Shown here: piece by piece, positions 51,325 to 59,726 of the stretch | Numbering within the stretch: position 1 is the stretch's first letter | How the letters are laid out: each line of letters opens with the position of its first letter | Assembly: GCF_026239695.1 (NCBI RefSeq) | Contig: NZ_JAPIVS010000007.1 | Coordinates: forward strand, 186,001 to 250,000 | Direction of reading: 5' to 3' | DNA: 64,000 nt | DNA from: Pedobacter sp. MC2016-15 | GTDB taxonomy: Bacteria; Bacteroidota; Bacteroidia; Sphingobacteriales; Sphingobacteriaceae | Made by a program: the position numbers and the translations under genes | The notes under the pieces: model-generated | Database searches by the model: none | The model's input: the letters and a program-made list of their open reading frames with translations, nothing else | Told to the model about the DNA's origin: nothing

Positions 51325-52401
51325 ATGATGACAAAAACGAACCGATTCCTTTGCGTGATCCTGTGTGCACTCTCGCTTTCTACACAGGCACAGACAACCG
51401 AAAGCAAACAAACTTCGCCCCGCTGGACGCTTGAGCAGGCCGCGGCATGGCAAAAAGAAAATGGCTGGGTATCAGGAGCCAACTTCCTTCCCAGCACAGC
51501 TATCAACCAGCTGGAAATGTGGCAGGCCTCAACTTTTGATCCTAAAACGATCGATAAAGAACTGGGCTGGGCCGAGGGTATAGGGTTCAACGCCATGCGC
51601 GTCTTCCTGCATAGCCTGGCTTATCAGCAGGACCCTGCAGGTTTCAAAAAACGTGTAGACCAATACCTGGCTATTGCTGATAAACACCATATCAAAACGA
51701 TTCTGGTATTCTTTGACGACTGCTGGAACCCAAACCCGAAAACAGGCAAACAGCCTGAGCCGAAAACAGGAGTGCACAACTCCGGATGGGCACAGGATCC
51801 GGGACGCCCGATTACTGAGGCCAAAGATTTTGCAACGCTTTCCGCTTATGTAAAAGATATCATGAACACTTTCGGTCAGGATAAACGTATTCTGCTCTGG
51901 GACCTCTACAATGAGCCGGGTAATTCCAAAAAAGGAAATGAGTCTATCGGCCTGCTCACTAAGGTTTTTGAATGGGCGCGTGATACCAAACATGTACAGC
52001 CGATATCTGTAGGATTATGGAAATGGGACCTTACAGAACTGAACTCTCTGCAGGCGCTCAACTCAGATGTGATCACTTACCACCAGTATGAAGCTCCGGC
52101 AGAACACCAGCGTACATTGGAGGTATTAAAATCACATGGCCGCCCGCTGATCTGTACGGAGTACATGGCACGCCGTAACAACAGTCTTTTCAGCAACGTG
52201 CTGCCGATGCTCAAAAAAGAGAATGTTGGTGCCATCAACTGGGGCCTGGTAGCAGGAAAGAGCAATACGATCTACGCCTGGGATACGCCAATGGCTGATG
52301 GTGGCGAGCCTAAGTTATGGTTCCATGATGTTTTCCGTAAAGACGGAACTCCATACAAAACCGATGAAATTGAGGCCATCAAAAAAGAAACAGGGAAATA
52401 G
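51325..52401 (+). CDS. GH5-like (cellulase-family) glycoside hydrolase, secreted
   Basis: 358 residues with a signal peptide (to about residue 22, STQAQ). The body is a clan GH-A TIM barrel. The acid/base is E197 in WDLYNEPGN, and the nucleophile is E279 in RPLICTEYMAR. Other family-typical parts are NAMRVFLHSLAYQ and ILVFFDDCWNPNPK. The closest assignment is 1,4-beta-xylanase or cellulase-family GH5-like, but GH-A families share these motifs, so beta-mannanase or beta-xylanase cannot be excluded. It lies 34 nt after the GH43 gene; a 145-nt gap follows before the oxidoreductase gene. Confidence 0.88.
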   Translation: MMTKTNRFLCVILCALSLSTQAQTTESKQTSPRWTLEQAAAWQKENGWVSGANFLPSTAINQLEMWQASTFDPKTIDKELGWAEGIGFNAMRVFLHSLAYQQDPAGFKKRVDQYLAIADKHHIKTILVFFDDCWNPNPKTGKQPEPKTGVHNSGWAQDPGRPITEAKDFATLSAYVKDIMNTFGQDKRILLWDLYNEPGNSKKGNESIGLLTKVFEWARDTKHVQPISVGLWKWDLTELNSLQALNSDVITYHQYEAPAEHQRTLEVLKSHGRPLICTEYMARRNNSLFSNVLPMLKKENVGAINWGLVAGKSNTIYAWDTPMADGGEPKLWFHDVFRKDGTPYKTDEIEAIKKETGK

Positions 52402-52546
52402 TCTTGTGTAATATTTGTAAGGCATTGACGCTAAATTGCTTTAGGTTGTAAATTGTTTACATATAATAACGATATTTAGCTCAGTAGACCTTCCCTTAAA
52501 GGCCATAACCAAATAATCCTGTAACCAAATTAACCTTATTGAACAA

Positions 52547-53902
52547 ATGGAAAATTCTCGTCGTAAATTCATTACACAGGCATCCATCGCCGGACTCAGC
52601 TTAATGCTTCCAAAAACCAGCTGGAGCGCTAAAAGCTATAAGCGGATTATTGGCGCAAACGATCGTGTACAAGTGGGGGTGGTAGGTTTCTCAGACCGTC
52701 ACCGCAGTTCGCATATGCCTTGTTTCATGAACCATTACAAAGAGCTCAATTTTGAAGTAGTAGCTGTATCAGATATCTGGAAAAAGCGCCGCGATGAAGG
52801 TGCTGCCATGTGGAAAGAGAAGATGCAGAACAACGTCAAGGCGTACCGCAATAACGAAGAGTTGTATAACAGTAAAAGTGTTGATGCGGTATTTATCGGT
52901 ACTGCCGATTTTCAGCATGCCCAGCACACCATAGAGGCAGTAAGAGCAGGCTGTGATGCCTATGTGGAAAAGCCTTTTGCTGAAACTATGGAGGACAATA
53001 AAGCCGCCCTGAAAGCAGTAAAGGAAACCGGAAAGATTGTTCAGATCGGATCACAGCGCCGCAGTGGTACCAACTACCACGCTGCGTACGACTTTATTAA
53101 ATCGGGTAAGTTCGGGCCTATCACCATGGTAGAACTTACCTGGAACGTCAACCAGCCGGGACGCTGGCGCCGCCCTGAACTGCTCAATGTTTTAAAGGAG
53201 CAGGATACCGACTGGAAACGTTTCCTCGGCAACCGCCCATACGAAAAATTTGATCCAAGGATTTACCTGGAATATCGCCTGTTCTGGCCATATTCATCAG
53301 GTTTGCCGGGTCAGTGGATGAGCCATCAGATCGATACTGTACACTGGTTTACGGGTTTAAAACACCCGCGGAGTGTGGTTGCCAACGGTGGTATCTACCA
53401 ATGGAAAGATGGCCGCCGCAACTGGGATACCATACTGGCTGCGTTCGACTACGGGCCGCAGGATGATCTGTCACAGGGTTTCCAGGTTACATTTGGATCA
53501 CGTATGCATAACGGCGATGAGCGCCCTGCAGAAATCTACTATTCTAATGGTGGCGAGCTCAACCTGATCACCAATAAAATATCCCCAAAAGGTGGTTTAA
53601 CGGAGAAGATGGCCGCCGCAATGAATATGAAAGCCAACCTGCTGCCAGAGCTGAGTCTCGACAATTCTGAACAGGTAGTAGCATCTGCCAATACCGGCGG
53701 GGATAAGCTTACTTCCAATCACGTACGTAACTGGATGGAGTGTATCCGCAGCCGCAAGCAGCCAAATGCTCCTGTTGAAGCCGGCTACAGCCATAGTATT
53801 GCCAATATCATGACTACAGCTGCAGCACATACCGGTGCAAAAGCAACATTTGATGAAAAAACTCAGGAAGTAATGGCTAATGGTAAGGTATTTAAATACT
53901 GA
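52547..53902 (+). CDS. Gfo/Idh/MocA family oxidoreductase with Tat-type signal
   Basis: 451 residues. It starts MENSRRKFITQASIAGLSLM, with the twin Arg and hydrophobic stretch of a Tat signal, so the folded, cofactor-loaded enzyme is exported. The NAD(P)-binding Rossmann fold follows (VQVGVVGFSDRHRSS, DAVFIGTADFQHAQHTIEAV, CDAYVEKPFAETMEDNKAAL), then the substrate domain (IVQIGSQRRSGTNYHAAYDF, YSSGLPGQWMSHQIDTVHWF). The EKP motif carries the catalytic lysine. In the neighbourhood of a DUF1080 protein the likely role is oxidation of a sugar hydroxyl to a 3-keto form. It leads a short operon with the next two genes. Confidence 0.93.
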   Translation: MENSRRKFITQASIAGLSLMLPKTSWSAKSYKRIIGANDRVQVGVVGFSDRHRSSHMPCFMNHYKELNFEVVAVSDIWKKRRDEGAAMWKEKMQNNVKAYRNNEELYNSKSVDAVFIGTADFQHAQHTIEAVRAGCDAYVEKPFAETMEDNKAALKAVKETGKIVQIGSQRRSGTNYHAAYDFIKSGKFGPITMVELTWNVNQPGRWRRPELLNVLKEQDTDWKRFLGNRPYEKFDPRIYLEYRLFWPYSSGLPGQWMSHQIDTVHWFTGLKHPRSVVANGGIYQWKDGRRNWDTILAAFDYGPQDDLSQGFQVTFGSRMHNGDERPAEIYYSNGGELNLITNKISPKGGLTEKMAAAMNMKANLLPELSLDNSEQVVASANTGGDKLTSNHVRNWMECIRSRKQPNAPVEAGYSHSIANIMTTAAAHTGAKATFDEKTQEVMANGKVFKY

Positions 53903-53907
53903 TAACG

Positions 53908-54948
53908 ATGATCAAGCTTAAAATCTTTGGTAGTGTGGCGCTGGTAGCCGCACTCTCTACTGCCGCTATTGCGCAGCAGGAGACAGTGACGTTCAAAAAA
54001 TCTGAGCAGCAGAAAAAGGTGGATATCCTGATCGGGGGTAAACCTTTCAGCACGCTGATGTACCCTGATACGCTGGAAAAACCGGTGCTCTACCCACTTA
54101 CCACCGCCGGGGGAACAGTTGTTACGCGGGGCTTTCCGCTTAACCCAAAGGCAGATGATCCTACAGACCATCCGCATCATATAGGGTTGTGGTTTAACTT
54201 TGAGAACCTCAACGGACTGGATTTCTGGAACAACTCATTCGCCATCCCTGCCAGCAGAAAAGCGCAATATGGCTGGATACGTACCGACAAAATTACGGAA
54301 GTTAAGGATGGTAAAACCGGTATACTGGCCTACCATGCCAACTGGACCAATCAGGCAAAGGAAGTGATACTCGAAGAAAATACCCGCTTTGAGTTTAGCG
54401 GCAACGGCAGTCAGCGTATCATTGACCGTGTAACTACCCTTAAAGCAGTGCAGGATGCCTTATTTACCGATGCAAAGGATGGCATGCTGGGTTTAAGGCT
54501 TGCCCATGAACTGCAAATACCGACTACAAAAGATGAGAAGTTTAAAGACAGCAAAGGGATTGAAACCATAGTAAAAGGAGGAACGGACAAAGTGCCTACA
54601 GGAAATTACCTGAGCAGTGAGGGCAAAACAGGCGATGCCGTGTGGAGCACCCGCGGCGTATGGTGCATGATCCACGGCAAGATGGGTACAGATTCTGTGA
54701 GCGTGGCGATGATCGACCACCCTAAAAACCCTAACTATCCAACTTTCTGGCATGCCAGAGGTTATGGACTGTTTGCTGCCAACCCTCTCGGCGAAAAACA
54801 ATTTACCAATGGCGCTTCTGCCAAAAACCTCAGCTTAAAAAAGGGCGAGTCTGTCACTTTCAGGTATCGCGTAGTAATTAACAACGGCAGCGCAGCGCTT
54901 AGTCCGGCACAACTCAATACGCTGGCGGGCAGCTTTGCCAAAAAATAA
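53908..54948 (+). CDS. PmoA-like (DUF6807) secreted protein
   Basis: 346 residues with a signal peptide (to about residue 22, AAIAQ). The segment DHPHHIGLWFNFENLNGLDF is the hallmark of the 'PmoA-like' family, named after methane oxygenase but not related in function. The His-rich cluster, another region with RLAHELQIPTTKDEK, and VAMIDHPKNPNYPTFWHARG fit a beta-sandwich or galactose-mutarotase-like fold. In Bacteroidota it often accompanies Gfo/Idh and DUF1080 genes. A role in handling oxidised sugars is inferred from this company only. Gaps to the genes before and after are 5 and 9 nt. Confidence 0.85.
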   Translation: MIKLKIFGSVALVAALSTAAIAQQETVTFKKSEQQKKVDILIGGKPFSTLMYPDTLEKPVLYPLTTAGGTVVTRGFPLNPKADDPTDHPHHIGLWFNFENLNGLDFWNNSFAIPASRKAQYGWIRTDKITEVKDGKTGILAYHANWTNQAKEVILEENTRFEFSGNGSQRIIDRVTTLKAVQDALFTDAKDGMLGLRLAHELQIPTTKDEKFKDSKGIETIVKGGTDKVPTGNYLSSEGKTGDAVWSTRGVWCMIHGKMGTDSVSVAMIDHPKNPNYPTFWHARGYGLFAANPLGEKQFTNGASAKNLSLKKGESVTFRYRVVINNGSAALSPAQLNTLAGSFAKK

Positions 54949-54957
54949 AAACAACAC

Positions 54958-55704
54958 ATGAACTTAAAATCTCTGTATAAAATATCTGTTGTGCTCTTAT
55001 TTATGGGCGTAACCAGTGCTGCACAGGCACAAGTAAATACCCTTACTCCAAAAGAGAAAAAGGAGGGCTGGAAACTTCTTTTTGACGGCAAGACCAGTAA
55101 AGGCTGGCGCAGTGCAAAATCATCCAGTTTCCCTACAGGAGCAAATGGATGGATCATCAAAGACGGCTTACTAACCATACAATCATCTGATGGTAAAGAA
55201 TCACAAAATGCCGGTGATATTATCACCGTAGGTGAGTATGGCGCATTTGAACTGAACTTTGATTTCAAACTCACCAGGGGTGCTAACAGTGGCGTAAAAT
55301 ACTTTGTGACCATGAAAGAAAACTCCGGTGCTTCTGCTATCGGACTGGAATATCAGGTGCTTGATGATGATGTGCATCCAGATGCCAAACTGGGTCGCGA
55401 TGGTAACCGTACGCTGGCCTCTCTGTACGACTTAAAAACATCAACCAAAGCCGGTGCAGTAAAACCTATCGGCGAGTGGAACACGGGCAAGGTAATCGTA
55501 TATCCCAATAACCATGTAGAGCATTGGTTAAACGGAGTGAAAGTGCTGGAGTATGAACGTAAATCTCCGGAATACCGTGAGCTGGTTAAAATGAGCAAGC
55601 ACAAAGTGTGGAAAGACTTTGGCGAAGCCGATAAAGGGCACATCCTCCTGCAGGACCACGGTAATGAAGTGAGCTACCGCAATATCAAGATCAAAACGCT
55701 TTAA
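54958..55704 (+). CDS. DUF1080 / 3-keto-disaccharide hydrolase domain protein, secreted
   Basis: 248 residues with a signal peptide (to about A25-Q26). It is a concanavalin-like jelly roll of the DUF1080 family: EGWKLLFDGKTSKGWRSAK, NGWIIKDGLLTIQ, GEYGAFELNFDFKLTRGANS, GVKYFVTMKENSG, GLEYQVLDDDVHPDA, and GHILLQDHGNEVSYRNIKI. The family includes hydrolases or lyases acting on 3-keto-glycosides, made by Gfo/Idh oxidoreductases such as the one two genes upstream. It is the last gene of the locus. Its final 14 nt overlap those of the convergent response-regulator gene. Confidence 0.9.
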   Translation: MNLKSLYKISVVLLFMGVTSAAQAQVNTLTPKEKKEGWKLLFDGKTSKGWRSAKSSSFPTGANGWIIKDGLLTIQSSDGKESQNAGDIITVGEYGAFELNFDFKLTRGANSGVKYFVTMKENSGASAIGLEYQVLDDDVHPDAKLGRDGNRTLASLYDLKTSTKAGAVKPIGEWNTGKVIVYPNNHVEHWLNGVKVLEYERKSPEYRELVKMSKHKVWKDFGEADKGHILLQDHGNEVSYRNIKIKTL

Positions 55705-56482
55705 GTTCATCCCTGGATGACTTATTGCGCAGGGTTTGGATATACTCCACAGGTGTAACCTTAAAATACTTTTGAAAGTTACGCGTAAAGAGACTCTGGG
55801 AGCTGTATCCAACAGTTTTTGCGATCTCAAACAGCGTAAATTCGTTCTGTGCAATGAGTTTGGCCGCCTTTTTTAGTCGGGTGAGGTCTATCAGTTCTTT
55901 CGGCGACAGCGAAGAAAGGGACTTCACCTTACGGTAAAATGTAGGGCGGCTCATATTCATATGGTCAGACAGCTTATCGATATCCATATTACCATCGCGC
56001 AGGTTCTTGCGGATATATTCATCCAGTCTCTTCAGGAAGGCCTCATCCGTTTTGGAATGGGCCATCACCCTCACATCCTCAAATGGCGAACTTGCAAAAT
56101 GATCTTTGATCTTCAAACGGTTTTTAAGCAGGTTCGCTATCTGATGCTGCAGGAGGTGTGGCGAAAATGGTTTCTGAATATAGGCATCGGCACCCACTTC
56201 CAAACCTTCAATATGGGCATTATAAGTGTTCTTGGAGGTCAGCAGAATGATAGGGATATGGCAGTAATCTACATTTGACTTCAGCTGGCGGCAGAGCTCA
56301 AAGCCATCTATACCGGGCATCATGATGTCCGATATTACCAGGCTGATCACCTCGGCAGATAGGATGCTGAGTGCTTGCTCGCCATCCGCAGCCAGATGGA
56401 GTGTATAATGATCTGCCAGAACCTCAGTCAAAAATTCCAGGATATCTTCGTTATCATCAATGATTAATATGCTGTCTGTCAT
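55691..56482 (-). CDS. Response regulator with receiver and AraC-type DNA-binding domain
   Basis: 263 residues. The receiver begins DSILIIDDNEDILEFLTEVL; the phosphoacceptor is D52 in VISDIMMPG, and the conserved Thr/Lys are in PIILLTSKNT and AYIQKPFSP. A linker (about 120-155) leads to the AraC HTH (about 160-263: LSDHMNMSRPTFYRKVKSLS and YSSQSLFTRNFQKYFKVTPV). This pair of domains is usually the C-terminal part of a hybrid two-component system protein, but here it is a separate gene. Its start overlaps by 26 nt, in another frame, with the end of the kinase gene. Confidence 0.93.
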   Translation of the reverse strand: MTDSILIIDDNEDILEFLTEVLADHYTLHLAADGEQALSILSAEVISLVISDIMMPGIDGFELCRQLKSNVDYCHIPIILLTSKNTYNAHIEGLEVGADAYIQKPFSPHLLQHQIANLLKNRLKIKDHFASSPFEDVRVMAHSKTDEAFLKRLDEYIRKNLRDGNMDIDKLSDHMNMSRPTFYRKVKSLSSLSPKELIDLTRLKKAAKLIAQNEFTLFEIAKTVGYSSQSLFTRNFQKYFKVTPVEYIQTLRNKSSRDELKAF

Positions 56483-59400
56483 GATTATTTATCTTTTTCC
56501 AACTACTTAATTTAAATTCAATCCTTTGATGCACAGGTAAGCGCAATTCAAAAACGGTGATCTTACTGTTGTTCCTTACTAACCTGAGTGAGCCATTATG
56601 TAATTCTGCCAGTGATCTTGCCAGTGCAAGCCCGATGCCTGTTCCGGGTTTGTTCGTTCCCCTTAACCTGAAAAAGGGCTCAAATATTTTCTCGGCAAAC
56701 TCGTCTGGTATACCCTTTCCATCGTTACTAAACCTGATGGTAAAGTGATCATCAGCAATGCTGAAGGGTGCTATGCTTACCGTTACTGTGGTAGCGGCAT
56801 ATTTAATAGCATTCGAAATCAGGTTGCCGGATATTTTAATCGATGCTTCCCGGTCTACGAAAGCCGCCACAGTTGTAGGGGGGAGCTCAAGGTTCAGTTC
56901 AATGCCGTCTTTCAGCGCCTGTTGCCTGAAGATGTCAACCTGTTCGCTGATCAAAGCGGTCATGTTGGTTTTTACAAAACTGAGGCCAAACTGGTGCGAC
57001 TCCGTTTTGCGGAAATCCAGCAGCTGTGTGGTCAGCTCCGCCAGTCGCCGCGCATTCTTTTCCACCATCAGCAAGCTTTTTCTGATGCCAGGATGTTCCA
57101 TTGTCTTGCTGATCAGCAGCTCCACCGGACCAACGATCAGCGTCAGGGGAGTTTGTATTTCATGGGCGATGTTCGTGAAGAACTCAATTTTTGCCTGATA
57201 AATCTCCTTTTCCTTTTCATGCTCAAACAGTCGCAGTTTGTTCATATTTCTGCGCTCCAGGTAGCGGTGATAGTACCGTACAGAAAGGTAAAGGCTCAGT
57301 CCGCTGATCAGCAGATAGACCACATACGCAGCGGTGCTTTTCCAGAAGGGCGGCAGTACCCTGATAAAGAGGCTGCGCTGTTTGCCCGTCCAGCTGCCTA
57401 CGTTACTTTCTGCCTGCACCAAAAAGGTATATTCACCTGGAGAGAGATCTGTGAAATAGGCTTTACGATTGCTTTTCAGGTAGGTCCATTGTTGGTCCAA
57501 TCCTTTCATCAGGTATTTGTACCGCGTTACCTGTGGCGAGGAATAGTTTAACGCCGCAAATTCTATATTGAAATTACTCTGATCGTATTTGAGGGTAATT
57601 GTATCTGTATACAAAATGGATTTAGCTAAAGGACCTGATTTATCCCCTGGCATAATCTCCTTATTATTGATCTGAAAACCCGTAATATAAGTTGGGGGCG
57701 AGGGTTCCTGATGCGAAAAGGCGGCCGGGTCAAAGGCAATCATCCCTTTAACCGTTCCAAAATACATCTTCCCATTGGGGTCCTTATAGGCGGAGTTATA
57801 GTTAAACTGGTCGGTAATCAGACCGTTAGACTTGGTGTAAGTTTTAAACTTTTCGGTCTTCAGATCCAGGCATACCAATCCCCGGAGGGTACTTACCCAA
57901 AGGTGTTTGGAATTATCTTCCAGCATACAGAAGATCATATTGCTGGGCAGGCCATCTGCTGTAGTAAACTTTTTAAAAGTCTTGAAGTCGGGACTCAGTT
58001 TGATCAGTCCGCCACCACCGGTAGCAAACCACATGTGATGGTCACTATCCTGCAGGATGTACCGTACAGAAACATCGTTGGTAGAATGCTTGCTCAGCTG
58101 GTCGCCAAACCGGATGTTTCCTTTAATTCCCGTTTTAGGATTGTAATAATAAGCTCCCTGGTTCATACTGCCCGTCCAGATGTTACCCTTGTCATCTTCA
58201 AGAATGTGCAGCACGTAAGATTCGTAGGGTATATGTTTAATCCTTTTGAAGGTTTTTGCTTTCCTGTTATAGGCAAACAGCCCGGCGCCATTGTAAATCG
58301 TGCCTACCAGTAAAGTACTATCTTTTGTCAGGTAAAAACACAGGACAAAGTCGCTCTTGTTATCATCCTTATCGCCAATAAATTTAAAGCGGGTCTTAAC
58401 TTTCCCCGTGCGCAGATCCATGATATCCATCCCATGGAAGAAAGGGCCAACAAATAAGTCATTACCAACAGCGAGTATACCATGAATGTTAGGATAAGAC
58501 AAATCATCTTTTTTTCCTGTAGCCGTATAGTGACTGAACTTGCCTGTCTGTATATTGAATTTATTCAATCCTGCATCTTCGGTCCCAATCCACAGGTTGC
58601 CCTTGTTGTCAGGACGGATTTCACGCACGGCATTCCCGGAAATAGAGTTTTTGCCCAGCTGCAGGTACTTCTCAAATCTGGCGTTGTCCTTGGAGTAATA
58701 GTTGAGTCCGCCAAAAAAAGTTCCTATCCACATTCCGCCCTGGTTGTCCTTGCAGGCAGTGTACACAGCATTGTCAGCAATAGAGTAGGGGTCGCCAGCA
58801 ACTTTGCGGATGTTGTTACTGGTGTTTGCAGCCAGATCATAAATGTAGATTCCCGACTCTGTAGATATCCAAAATTCCTGTTTTCCTGCAGCAGTGATAT
58901 TCCTGACATAAATATTGCTGTCTGCCCTGCCACTCAATGAGATGGAGCGGGTTCTTCCTGATTTGACATCATGAAGTTTTAGTCCCTGCGTAAAGCAGCC
59001 CACCAGCATCCGGTCGCCATCCAGGGGAAATAAAGTATTGATAGACCGCATTTTTGGGGATACACTTTCATCAACGATGCGTACTGTCCGCAGGGCATGG
59101 TTAAACGGCGAGTAGATGCTGGCCATCCCATCAGCACTTCCTACCCAGATGTTCCTGTGATGATCAATCGCTACACAGTTACCCGATATTTTCAGTTTCT
59201 CAATCTTATCCTGCCGCTGTATGTATCTATACAGTGAATGCTCTGACAGGAACCACATGTTATCGTCTGCATCTATGACCAGACTTTCGATATAAGTTTG
59301 CGGGACTTTTTCTATCAGCGTAAGTATTTCCCTGTAGGGATCGTATCTGAACAAACCTTCGCCGCTCCCTATCCATAATATCCCGTTTCGGTCTTCCCTG

Positions 59401-59672
59401 ATGCCGGTAATGACATTGTTGCCGATGTCGCCAAGTTTGTTTCCCTTGTTTTTTATCGTCTTAAACGTGTATCCGTCGAAGCAGTTTAGTCCGCCGCGGG
59501 TGCCGATCCACATCAGCCCTTTGCTGTCCTGAAGTATTGATGTTACTGAATTGTGCACCAGACCATCATCCACCTGATAGTGCTTAAAATAATAGGGTTG
59601 CCCCTGGCATGAATATAGCCTGGCAGCCATCAGTAAAGACAGAAATACCGTTCGCAGGAAAAAGTTCATCAT
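56457..59672 (-). CDS. Hybrid-two-component-type sensor histidine kinase with two-propeller sensor, without fused receiver
   Basis: 1071 residues. After a signal peptide (to about residue 23) come about fourteen propeller repeats (reg_prop, such as ILQDSKGLMWIGTRGGLNCF, NKGNLWIGTEDAGLNKF, EDNSKHLWVSTLRGLVCLD). The Y_Y_Y domain follows (KYLMKGLDQQWTYLKSNRKA), then a membrane helix (AAYVVYLLISGLSLYLSVRY). The kinase has H837 in TNIAHEIQTPLTLIVGPVEL, and the ATP-lid motifs are SNAIKYA, FSNDGKGIPDEFAEKIFEPF and GTGIGLALARSLAELHNGSL. It ends KKINNHDRQHINH without the receiver and AraC parts found in typical HTCS proteins. It would sense the oligosaccharide in the periplasm and phosphorylate the partner regulator encoded downstream. 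Confidence 0.93.
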   Translation of the reverse strand: MMNFFLRTVFLSLLMAARLYSCQGQPYYFKHYQVDDGLVHNSVTSILQDSKGLMWIGTRGGLNCFDGYTFKTIKNKGNKLGDIGNNVITGIREDRNGILWIGSGEGLFRYDPYREILTLIEKVPQTYIESLVIDADDNMWFLSEHSLYRYIQRQDKIEKLKISGNCVAIDHHRNIWVGSADGMASIYSPFNHALRTVRIVDESVSPKMRSINTLFPLDGDRMLVGCFTQGLKLHDVKSGRTRSISLSGRADSNIYVRNITAAGKQEFWISTESGIYIYDLAANTSNNIRKVAGDPYSIADNAVYTACKDNQGGMWIGTFFGGLNYYSKDNARFEKYLQLGKNSISGNAVREIRPDNKGNLWIGTEDAGLNKFNIQTGKFSHYTATGKKDDLSYPNIHGILAVGNDLFVGPFFHGMDIMDLRTGKVKTRFKFIGDKDDNKSDFVLCFYLTKDSTLLVGTIYNGAGLFAYNRKAKTFKRIKHIPYESYVLHILEDDKGNIWTGSMNQGAYYYNPKTGIKGNIRFGDQLSKHSTNDVSVRYILQDSDHHMWFATGGGGLIKLSPDFKTFKKFTTADGLPSNMIFCMLEDNSKHLWVSTLRGLVCLDLKTEKFKTYTKSNGLITDQFNYNSAYKDPNGKMYFGTVKGMIAFDPAAFSHQEPSPPTYITGFQINNKEIMPGDKSGPLAKSILYTDTITLKYDQSNFNIEFAALNYSSPQVTRYKYLMKGLDQQWTYLKSNRKAYFTDLSPGEYTFLVQAESNVGSWTGKQRSLFIRVLPPFWKSTAAYVVYLLISGLSLYLSVRYYHRYLERRNMNKLRLFEHEKEKEIYQAKIEFFTNIAHEIQTPLTLIVGPVELLISKTMEHPGIRKSLLMVEKNARRLAELTTQLLDFRKTESHQFGLSFVKTNMTALISEQVDIFRQQALKDGIELNLELPPTTVAAFVDREASIKISGNLISNAIKYAATTVTVSIAPFSIADDHFTIRFSNDGKGIPDEFAEKIFEPFFRLRGTNKPGTGIGLALARSLAELHNGSLRLVRNNSKITVFELRLPVHQRIEFKLSSWKKINNHDRQHINH

Positions 59673-59726
59673 TTAGTTAGACTCAAATATATTAATAAAC
59701 AGCGTTTTAAGCGGTGTATTTTTATA

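Noticed and set aside
56457..56482. Frameshift error breaking one hybrid two-component protein
   Set aside because: The regulator has its own ATG directly before a complete receiver, and the kinase ends a short distance after its ATP-binding domain. Not fully excluded; the check is given in the findings.
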